DNA from: Gnetum montanum
Lineage: Eukaryota > Streptophyta > Gnetopsida > Gnetales > Gnetaceae
Assembly (NCBI GenBank): GCA_015680685.1
Contig: MNCI01029622.1
Coordinates: 179,825-243,824 of the forward strand
Direction of reading: 5' to 3'
DNA length: 64,000 bases
In this document: piece after piece, positions 55,400 to 64,000 of the stretch
How positions within the stretch are numbered: the first letter of the stretch is position 1
Layout: the number at the start of each line of letters is the position of its first letter
The notes under the pieces: model-generated
What the model was told of the DNA's origin: nothing
The model's input: only the letters and a program-made list of their open reading frames with translations
Databases searched by the model: none
Program-made: the position numbers and the translations under genes

Positions 55400-56582
55400 C
55401 TCCTAAGTTTCATACATCCTTACCTTTAGCTACCTTGTGAAGTGGCCATTTCCATTGTTTGTGTCTTCACTCTCCATATTTGAAGCACTAAATCTTAGAT
55501 GGGTTGCTATATTAATCATTACCTCCTTTGCCTTTATCCTTCTTAACATTATCCTTCTCATCACCCTTCTCTTGCTTCTTATCATGGCTACCATATTTGT
55601 CTTTATATTTTGACATGGATCCTTTCTCAAATTTGGATCTTTAATCTTTTCCATTTAAAGCTTATTTTCTACTACTTCTAAATTCACTAATTTTCTTTTC
55701 TAGCTTAAGTGTCAAATCATAAGCCTCATCAAGGGTTTGAGGCTCATAGAATGAAAACTCCAACTAATATTCCTTCTTGAGACCTCTAGGAAAGATTGAA
55801 GCCTATTCATATTCCTTCCAATTTACCTTAGCTTGATGGAACAATTCAAAATATTTAATGTAAAATTCCTTGACATCTTTGTTTCCCTATCTAAGGAATT
55901 TGAGCTTCATGATTATCCCCTATCTTTGTTGAGATTATTTAAATTTTCATTTTAACTTGTATTTCAACAAATACCAATCTCAAATAGGTTGACCATTTTT
56001 CCTCGCATAACTTTAGGACTCTTTTTTCCACTAAATAGAAGTAATACCCTCTAGTTTAGATTTAGCAAATGGTACCCTCAAATTATTTGGTACCTTCTCA
56101 AGCTCAAAATTTTTGTCAAGTGCCTTTAGCCAACTTGTAAAAGCATTAGCACCATCTACACCATTGAAAGTCTTTAATTCTACTTCAAGAAGTCTTCATT
56201 TCTAAAATCTTTGGTAATTCTTACTTCATCTTCATTATTGAATTTTCTAGGAGAGGAAGAAGATGTTTATGATGAAGTGCTTAGAGTTTTGAGATGAGGA
56301 TTTGGATTCTCTTCTAGTATAATCCTAAAATGATGAGTTCCTAAACTCTCATAGCTAGAATGCTCTTTCTTCTCATCTACTCTCTGTCCACTAAGAAACT
56401 TCTTCAACATCATTTGAACAAGAATTATCATCATCACCATAAGTCTAAATACAACCAAGATCTACATTTCTATCCATCTTAGCATTGATTTCAGCCAATC
56501 ATTCAATCATTAGCTATAAGATAGATTTTACACTTTCCATATCTTTGTTTAGGTGTTGAACATTTTTCTTCTTAGTAGCCAT
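55400..56582 (-). pseudogene. CHR-1 gag
   Basis: From ATG at 56582 (MATKKKNVQHLNKDMESV) there is a short coiled-coil-like start, the Gag core (FTSWLKALDKNFELEKVP near 56140-56090; KEFYIKYFELFHQ near 55880-55840), a lysine-rich stretch, and a damaged zinc knuckle (CFKYGE...HK, second Cys to Tyr) near 55490-55460. Many stops. Confidence 0.75.
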
Positions 56583-56629
56583 ATGAAACAGACATAATCC
56601 ACAACTAATTTCCAAACAAAAATAAAGCT

Positions 56630-56643
56630 ACAATCTGATACAA
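56630..56643 (-). promoter_or_regulatory. CHR-1 primer binding site, tRNA-iMet type
   Basis: The - strand reads TTTGTATCAGATTG next to the 5' LTR, against TGGTATCAGAGC for initiator tRNA-Met. This primer is usual in chromoviruses and differs from the tRNA-Asp type of the other family. Confidence 0.6.
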
Positions 56644-56647
56644 ATCT

Positions 56648-57132
56648 TGATGTAGGATCACTTTAATTACATTAATCCTTCAAGTCACACCAAGTCTAGA
56701 AAGTATTCAAGAGAAATAATTTTTCTAAGAAATAAGAAAACTAGTTATCTTTAATTAATTTAAAAGAAGATTATAATTATAGTAGGCCTACAAACCCACA
56801 AAACATTCCACCAAAACACTCACACACACAATGATATTGCAGAGCCTAAGGTTCTACAACCACATATTGATTGATCTCAATGCAAGGTATAGTCAATCCA
56901 TACCTCTTTCTTACACATGATCTAGATCCAAGAAAGAGTTACATTGGTCATATCACACACATAGTTGATCACTGAGATGTACACAACTCTCATGCAATCT
57001 CTTTGCAACTCTCTCTTGTGAAAAACATACAATAATGTCCAATTATTATTAAACACAAAACTAACATGTTAGGAAAATCTTTCCCATGATCAACTCAAAG
57101 TTTCTTAGCAGTTTTCAATCTTTGACTCAACA
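56648..57132 (-). repeat. CHR-1 5' LTR
   Basis: 485 bp, TGATGTAGGATCAC to CTCAACA. Same length as the left LTR and alignable throughout. Confidence 0.82.
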
Positions 57133-57966
57133 GAAGAATGTATGCATGATTTGGTCAAATTCCATAAATCCTTGACCTAATAGTATCATAGATAATTAAA
57201 CATTACATTACTAATCATTGTCTTCCCAATCATCACTTGTGCTAGCTTAATCAATATGGCTAAGTATGATTGGGATGCAGAATCTTAGTATTTATGTTAT
57301 TTTTATCATTAAAATATTAAAACAATAAAGTACTTAGAATATTAATTTCTAACTAACTATGGAATTAGGAGTAACCTAAGCTATCCTAAGTGTAGAACAT
57401 CCTTTCCCACTTTTTGTATCCATCTTGAACCTATATTAATGTTGTTAGGTTACCAAGTGTTTATTGTTAGGCATACCAAGTATCCATTACTAGTATTATC
57501 AAATGTTAATATATCATGCTTCATGTGGTTAGAGTCACATTGTTATAGAGTGAACTATTAAATTCCTAATTGTATGAAAGTAAAATCCATTCAAAGTAAA
57601 GTGCTTGAAAAGAAACTAAGTGCTAATCAAAGTGTATCAATTGAAGGAATTAATATCAATTTTATTTGCCATCATGTAGAAGTGTCTAGGTACATCATGC
57701 ACTTAAATAAAGCTCTATATAATCAACTGAATCCATATTGAGGTACTCAAAGGGAAAATTGACTATGTTCTAAAGAAAAAAACTACAAAAGCTTTGCTCT
57801 TAGAATGATCAAACATATCAGAAATGTGGGTGGTGTATGCATTTATATAGGCTTCAGTTGAAATGATATTGATGCATATGCATCAACATATTAGAGGATA
57901 TATCAATGGGGATGCATCAATGAGGCTACATTGATACATGTCCATTGATGTAGCCAACCAAAAGCA
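57133..57966 (-). repeat. OLD-1: old LTR related to SOLO-1, truncated by CHR-1
   Basis: Read on -, it aligns with SOLO-1 and the NA LTRs: GATGCATC/CATCAATG words in U3, CTATATAAAT at about 57850, a candidate AATAAAG near 57710, and a terminal part near 57140 that lacks the last ~40 bp (the GGGGTACC...CATCA end). CHR-1 lies directly at the truncated end. Sequence right of it (GTCCTCAAATG) recalls the 3' region of the NA elements, so it may be the 3' LTR of an old element. The right edge is uncertain by some 10 bp. Confidence 0.6.
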
Positions 57967-59940
57967 GAGTTATTTACTAACTAGGAAATTGTCCTCAAAT
58001 GAAAAAATTGAAGCAAAGTTATATACAAAATTTAGGAAACATGAAACCTTCAATAGAATGACTAATAACAAGAATATATGACTCTAAGTATTGCATTACA
58101 AAATATATGTGTGTTTACAATGAGGAGAATAAAAATTGGATATTGGGTAAAAATTTAATTGGTGTTGGTGGTATAAAAGTGATTAGGATAAAGTCATCAC
58201 ACTATGCCTAGATGTGAAGGCTCCTATCACTCAGATGGTCCTTCATCCTATCCTAGTCTTGTTGATGGTCTACGCTATCCTACTACTATTGTTGCTTTAT
58301 CTAAAAACTTGGAGACATCCAATAGTACTTTTATTTTCTCTTCATTCCTTCATAGATCATTGATGGTCTCAGTAGCATTACCTAGACTAGTTGACATTGG
58401 TACATGCCATAAATATGACATTATTGGAAACATTTTCTTCATTTCCTTCATGTTCATAAACTAGGCTGTGAAATGTTTATGTTTGATGTTGAATATATAG
58501 ACAAGGTTTTTCAATTCTTGATGATCATTTATCTTTCTAGCTAGCTTCTTAGCAACTAATCATTGGTTTTCAAACTTTTTTGAATCTCAAGCTTCATGTT
58601 AAGTACTTTCAATTTTTGTTCTAATTCCTTATGGAGCTTAAAATCCATCTCATAAAGAAGGTAGGAGCTTATTGTTGTAGCTGTTGCTCCTTAATTTTCC
58701 TTAAGAATTCAATAATTTCTACTATTTCAAGTATCAACTTCAGTGGTGGTGGTGGTGGTCGTAGAGGTAGTACTTCCTCTTGGAGCTTGGTAGGGGCTTT
58801 GTGTTTCACCATCTCCTACCATGATGTTGTAGGAGCCCTACAGAATACATCATTTGAGCTATTCCTTATCTTTTATAGAGTTTTTTGATTAGAAAAGGGG
58901 ATAGGAGTGTCCTCTAATCCTTTGTGTTCTTCTTGAATCTCTTAGTGATATCCAAGAAGATAAGTTAAGGAAGGTTGATTGGATGATCTAAGAACTATGC
59001 AAGTTGGTCCTTTGCAAAGCAAATTACTACCTAAAAATGCCCTTGCATAACCATACCACAAGGAGTCCATGGATACCTTAAAAATTTAATGGTGATCTAG
59101 CATAAATATCATATCTTCATACTAGTACCTTCAGGATTGTGTAACCAAAAAAATTGAACTTATCAAAATAGCCATGGTACATAGCATTAAGGTATGAAAA
59201 ATGGATTATTAAAAAGGATTTGTAAAGGAATTAGGACTTGAGAGTTTGGATCATTGGGGTAGAGAACTATGCTAGGGTTGGCCTTGATTACACTAGCCAA
59301 TGTAGTCACCAAGTTTGGCCTCATTTCTAGCTTCTAGAGGGTGAAAACAGAGTCAAAATGTATTAATTCTCAATTCTAGTCCATAGTGTTGATCATGTAG
59401 ACCATCAAGAGCCAAAAAATTGGCTATGGTGAACTTAGAAAATTACTTATTGATGCCAACTATGATGAGACCTAGTGTAATTACACTAGCCAACATAGTC
59501 ACCAGTGGATCCAAGTGTAGTCACATCAAAGGAGATTAGTTTTTCTTCCAAATAGCCTTGAAATGACCCCATCATGTGCCCAAACTTACCTAGCAATCCT
59601 ATAGAACTCTACTATGGTCCACTACTAAAATTGGCAAAAAATTAAACCTTTTTGACCTCCATGGACCTTATTTGATGTTTAATTGGTGTCATTTCATGAG
59701 GATTGACCATCATTTGATAACATGTAACCAAGAACATGGCCCGCTAAGGCCTAAAGTTGGCAACATGTAATTATCATTCCATCACATCTACCTTGTTCTA
59801 CCTCTTATAGCCTTTGTAGATCTCATTGAAAATATCCCTATACATAATGTAATTTGTTTGAAAAAGTAATGGCTTTAAGTCATGAATCTATATCTTGGTG
59901 CATAAACTAATTAATCATGACCCTATGCCAAGCATGGAAA
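57967..59940. other. AT-rich region without recognised genes
   Basis: No supported gene. It probably holds the eroded interior of the OLD-1 element. A GTGGTGGTGGTGGTGG run lies at 58744-58758. The 86- and 85-codon frames at 58204 and 58631 have no recognisable content. Confidence 0.5.
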
Positions 59941-59948
59941 TGTTGACA

Positions 59949-61847
59949 TCAACAATGAGTGTGTGATTTGCATGTTTTGGAAAACTGTGAGTTAGATTTT
60001 ATTTTAGTATTAAGGTGAAATATGTGATTAGCATATTAAGGTGCAACTTGCAATTTTTTCTATAAGATGTGAAATACATAATACAATTTGACTCGCAATT
60101 TTCATGTGGAAACTGCGACTAGCATTGTGAAGCACTATGAAAAATCAATTTTTGTAAATATTTTAGCTATGAAGATATGTGCATCGAATGGACTTGTTGA
60201 ATCTTTATGCAAAACCAAAGCAACTCGTATGGATATTAAAAACTCAAGACTTCGCAAAACTACGAGTCACATGTTCTCATAATTTTTTAGAAATTTTAAT
60301 TGATTTGCATGTGGCAACTAGAAAATTCAATTGTTGGAAAACTAAAGATCCCAAGGGGAATAGCTTTAACCTTGGATCCTAAGGGCCTCCAAAAATAGGA
60401 TCTAAGGTACCCTAGATGGTCCTACCAATCACCCAAGGACTTATAGAGTCTAAAAAAGTAATAGAAATAAAATGCAATGTAGATCTAATTTAAAATGTAT
60501 GCACAAAATAATATAAAATTATAAAAATTTTGCACAATAAACAAAACTATAAACTTTATTATAATAAAATATCATAAATAAAGCAAAGTTTGGAATGTGT
60601 ACAAATGGTGCTTGGGGTGCAAAGGATGCACTTAGATGGGGTTTGGAGTCTATTGAAGCTAGTGGCCTTAGATGCCATAGTTAGTTCCACAATCTAGATG
60701 CTCCATAACATTTGAAACTGCAACACTTTGCTAGTCCTTTCACCACATCTACAACATTCATGGTGCATGGGAGTAAGATGTGTGGGGGTTTGGAATACAA
60801 GGAAGAGCCATGCTAGAAGTCTCAATGCCTAATTTGCTCAATGTTGCAATAAAATATCACACAATCTTGAGGATTAAAAAATGGTCAAAATGGCTATAGG
60901 TTCAATGCTAAAATTGCTTCAAAAGATTTGTGTTTGCAAGGAATTCTCAAAGATATGGGATTCAAAAATGGTGGAACCCTTTTATGGTGTTGAAGCTTAG
61001 TTTATATAGGTTTCATTGCCATAATTACAGCTACAAATTTCTATCCTAATTGCTAACAGATTAATGTTATGTGCAAGTGTGGTAGGTTTCCAAATCTAGC
61101 ATGGTTTCCATGAATGGTAAGTTTTGATACCCCTAAGGTACCAAAACCATTTCAGTTACCAAAAATAGTAAAAGAAAATTTTATCCACGTTGGCTTCTTC
61201 CACCCACATTGGCCTTCCAAGAGCAACACTAGGCCTATAGAAACCACATTAGGGGTATAACATCCATGTTGGGGTATGACAACCATGTTGGGGGTATAAC
61301 ACCCAGGCTAGGGGTATAATAGCCATGATGAGGTTACTGGGGCCACGCTAGAGCTGTAGGAGCCATACTAGAGCTATAATACTTCAAGAACAACACTGGG
61401 ATCACATAAGCCACACTGAGGCTATAGGAGCCATGTTGAGGCTTTAGAAGTTAAACCCCCCCAATGTTAAGCATAGGTGACTCGAGTGCAACAAATGTTA
61501 TACCCCCAATAAAACCCATGAAAATACCAATTTTGGTAGTCCAAAAGACATTTCTAACCCTCCTAAGCACAAATATAGATATGGTAGCACTTTTTTCACT
61601 TTGGAAGTGATGCCATAACAACTTATGAGGCATTTTTTCAACCTCAAAAGGTTTAAGTATGTGAAATTATATCTCTTGGATTACAATCTTCATATTTTAC
61701 AATAAAATTCTTACCTTGAGTTTTGATGTGAAAGTTACAAATTGCAACATGAGGTTTCTTGGTGATGTTTCATTGGCCTCTCTTTGTTGATGTTTGGTGG
61801 ATTGACTTGATAGACAAATGTCACTACAGGTCTATCACCAACATTCC
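59949..61847 (-). repeat. Probable 3' LTR of TAT-1
   Basis: The right edge ACCAACA at 61847 is followed by TTCCCTCTCCAC, a polypyrimidine run that fits a polypurine tract on -. A - strand CTATATAAAC at about 61011-61002 is a candidate TATA box. The left edge (TGTTGACATC at about 59949) is a guess, and the partner LTR is outside the window. Confidence 0.4.
61180..61460. repeat. Minisatellite, about 12 units of 20-24 bp
   Basis: Units like CCATGTTGGGGTATGACAA and GCCACACTGAGGCTATAGGA recur head to tail with drift between two unit types. If the LTR call is right, the array lies in U3 upstream of the - strand TATA box, as in the CAP LTRs. Confidence 0.7.
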
Positions 61848-64000
61848 CTCTCCACACTTAATTCCATAGTGTTAAACCATGCCAAAGAGTGCTTGTGATG
61901 ATGGAATTACGTATTATGATGAGATGATATGGGTGAAAGGCTATATTTGATGATGAGGATGTGTGGGTTAACAATGAATTTTCAATGTTGACATCATGGT
62001 TATAGTTATGGTGATGATATTTTGGCTAATCAATGAGGTCTTTGCACTTTGTGTTTTTGAGATAAAGGTCACTTGATAATGTTCTTGAGGGATCAATATC
62101 CTATATCCAGGTCTCCTTTTCCATTGGGCCTCTCCCTTTGCATGTTTGGAGCCTTTGGTTTATCCCTTTTAGCTTCATAAGCATTTTTGATCTTCTTGGC
62201 CATATGCTTTCCCCCTCCTTTTTTTATGGGGTGAAACCTTCAATGGGTTTCTTTGCCAAGGCTAGGTTTGATTTAGACTTCCCATCAAATGAGATATGTT
62301 ACATACAATAGACTTGATGGTTTTCGTATTGAATGAGATGTGTTCCATCCAATGGACTTGTAAGTGAAGCATCACAAAGGGATGTCATATGGACATAATG
62401 CATGAGTGTCAGACATAGGTTAACATTGTTTGTTAGGGTAAGAAAGGTTATAATTAGGCCATGGGGTTTTGGCTAAAAGAGAGGAAATAGGAATGTTGTG
62501 GAATAGGCACTCTTGGCATAGCAAGACAAACTCATCAAATTTTGCGCATCAAGGTCATGTGGTGACTTGCTACCCTAATGATTTGCACCTTTACAATGAC
62601 TCTAGGCTTCATATTACAAGCACAACTCCAAGAGAGTAAGAAATAGGATGAAAAACATGTTGTTACATTACAATGCATAAGGCCATATAGAATGATTTTC
62701 AAATTAGGCTACCAAGCGTCATATATGTTACCAAGGTTCATAGTTTGTCTATTATACAAAAACATGGAAAGAGGTCATGTCGGCTCGCTTATCATTGGTT
62801 GAAAATTTAGTTGGTGTCTAGTATTGGTTCTCACAAGCTACATGTAGTAATGCTTTAGTTAGAAATGATTGAATCGATTGGCTAACTCATTTTCATCCAT
62901 GTTTGCTATCCTAAAGGCTCTATTGTCATAGACCTTAGTGACCAAGAAAGATCTTTTCTAGTTGGCTGAGAATTTCTCTACATGCTCGTGGATGGCTTTG
63001 AAGACCAAGTCTCCCTCCTTGATCTTACGCTTGTTCAAGATATGTTAGTGTTGTCATTTTTGCCTCTCTTGGTATCACTCAACATGAGTAAGTGTTCACA
63101 CCTATTGCTCCTCCATTGAATCTAGATTCATGGTGCATAGCTCCTTATTCTATTCATCATTGATGAAGTCAATTAAGGACACTTAGAGTGATGGAACCTA
63201 CAATTTAAGAGGTAAAACATTTTCAGAACCATAAACTAGGCTATATAGAGTTACACTAGTGATGGTCCAGAACATTGTTTTGTAGGCCCAAAGTGCATGG
63301 ACAAGTCACTCATGCCACTTGAATTTACTATTATTCAACATCTTCTTGAGCAAGTTTATGATGACCTTATTGCTTGCTTTGGCTTGCCGATTAGCTTGAG
63401 GGTAATATGGTGAGAAGAAGAAATGCTTAATACCTAGGTCATGACAAAAGTTTTTAATTTCTTAGCTACTAAGTTGGCATTCACTATCTATAACTATAGT
63501 CATAGGTATACCAAAATGGGCTATGATGTTATCCAATATGAATTACAGACTTGTTGAGAAGTTGTCTTCCTTAGAGGAATAGCTTCAAACCAGTTCATGA
63601 AGTATTTGGTTGTAGTGATGATAAAGTTATGCCCTATGGAAGACTTAGGTGTTATAGGTCCAATGATATCCAACCCCTACAATTGAAACAACCAAGTTAT
63701 TTCAGTGGTGGTGTGTAACTCAATTAGTAGCACATGTATTATGTTGTTATGCCATTGATAAGTATCACAATTTTTAACCTTCTACAAGCAATCACTTTCC
63801 ATATAGTGCCAGTAATAACCTAATCATTTGATCTACTTAGAAGACTAATACTTCTTCAATGAGAAGACTTAGAAGACTAGAGCTAGACAATACTTCTCTA
63901 CTTTAGTGTATCAGATCTCATAGGCTATCAATGCATGGCTAAGGTAGTATACTAGAGACTCTGCTCCATCAACTCATTTTTGATAGAGTAGAGAGGAAAT
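61848..64000 (-). mobile_element. TAT-1: Tat-type Ty3/gypsy element, 3' end
   Basis: It continues past the right edge of the window. It shows a polypurine-like tract (61848-61860 read on -), about 1 kb of 3' sequence without recognised genes, and a decayed integrase. The integrase style (YPQAN, NKVIINLL, ALWAYKTMFW) is of the Tat branch. Family and copy number are unknown. Confidence 0.7.
62838..64000 (-). pseudogene. TAT-1 integrase, partial
   Basis: From the right edge downward: GLDIIGPITPKSS near 63675-63640 with the first catalytic Asp, then FIITTTKYFMNWFEAIPL; TIVIDSE near 63510-63490 with the second Asp; YPQANRQAKASNKVIINLL near 63410-63350, where the catalytic Glu is Lys; ALWAYKTMFW; EGDLVFKAIHEH near 63020; and a C-terminus KHYYM-stop at 62838. 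Several stops. The product would cut and join the element's DNA in the genome, but this copy lacks the Glu and cannot act. Confidence 0.8.

Larger units (their letters stand above)
29635..57132 (-). mobile_element. CHR-1: chromovirus-type Ty3/gypsy element, split by AUT-1
   Basis: Two 485 bp LTRs (29635-30119 and 56648-57132) bound a - strand gag-pro-RT-RNaseH-integrase region. A tRNA-iMet-type primer site lies inside the right LTR. AUT-1 (31019-52671) sits in its integrase. RT and integrase sequences are of the chromovirus branch; I see no chromodomain. The 5 bp beyond each LTR (TATTC and GAAGA) do not match, and the right side abuts an old LTR (OLD-1) with no counterpart on the left. The element may therefore be a recombinant. 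Stops are frequent and it is inactive. Confidence 0.85.

Noticed and set aside
57133-57966. Possible independent gene in the CHR-1 right flank
   Set aside because: Alignment with SOLO-1 and the NA LTRs explains the stretch as an old LTR.
59960-60360. Tandem repeat related to 9300-9620 (ACTTGCA words)
   Set aside because: The shared words are short and irregularly spaced. I could not establish a unit.

Overview
This window looks like nuclear DNA from a repeat-rich land plant, probably a seed plant. It is AT-rich and has almost no single-copy coding sequence. Nearly all of it is plant LTR retrotransposons inserted into one another. The only host-gene sequences I recognise are two decayed fragments of plant genes, one CCB1-like and one cytochrome b561-like. 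I cannot name the species. A conifer-like or other large genome would fit, but that is inference. The element labels below (NA, AUT, CAP, CHR, SOLO, OLD, TAT, K) are mine.

Layout from left to right. Positions 1-4164 hold the 3' part of a non-autonomous Athila/Tat-type Ty3/gypsy element (NA-1, + strand). Positions 4165-10461 are AT-rich flank carrying a complete solo LTR (SOLO-1, 7948-8842, target duplication GTTAC). Positions 10462-28656 are a roughly 3.5 kb solo LTR on the - strand (CAP-2, duplication ATGCC/ATGCT) that carries a CCB1 pseudogene. CAP-2 was split by NA-2 (10558-25248, - strand, GGTGT), and the 5' LTR of NA-2 was split by NA-3 (17884-25203, + strand, GTAGG/GCAGG). Positions 29635-57132 are a chromovirus-type gypsy element on the - strand (CHR-1). 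Its integrase was split by AUT-1 (31019-52671, + strand, CATCT), which has gag, protease, RT, RNase H and integrase. AUT-1 was in turn hit by a 1.4 kb unknown insert (K, 37583-39016) and by NA-4 (40837-51148, - strand, AACAT). NA-4 contains CAP-1 (46921-50209, + strand, GGTGT), a second LTR of the CAP family, which carries a cytochrome b561 fragment. Positions 57133-57966 are an old truncated LTR. Positions from about 59950 to 64000 are the 3' end of a Tat-type gypsy element on the - strand.

How the parts relate. NA-1 to NA-4 keep LTRs, a tRNA-Asp-type primer binding site, a fused gag-protease frame, a long 3' region and a polypurine tract. Where it can be read, in three of the four copies, they share one deletion of RT, RNase H and integrase. 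AUT-1 has the same layout with those domains present, so it represents the likely helper lineage, although this copy is itself dead. The 3' regions of both groups carry three small hydrophobic reading frames (called X, Y and Z here) where Athila elements carry an env-like gene, plus a conserved stem-loop.

The two CAP LTRs share both ends, the promoter region and R/U5. The middle of U3 differs: each holds a different host-gene fragment in the sense direction, followed by a short tandem array and then the TATA box. This pattern of gene capture inside U3, together with the gag-protease-only family, is the most unusual material in the window.
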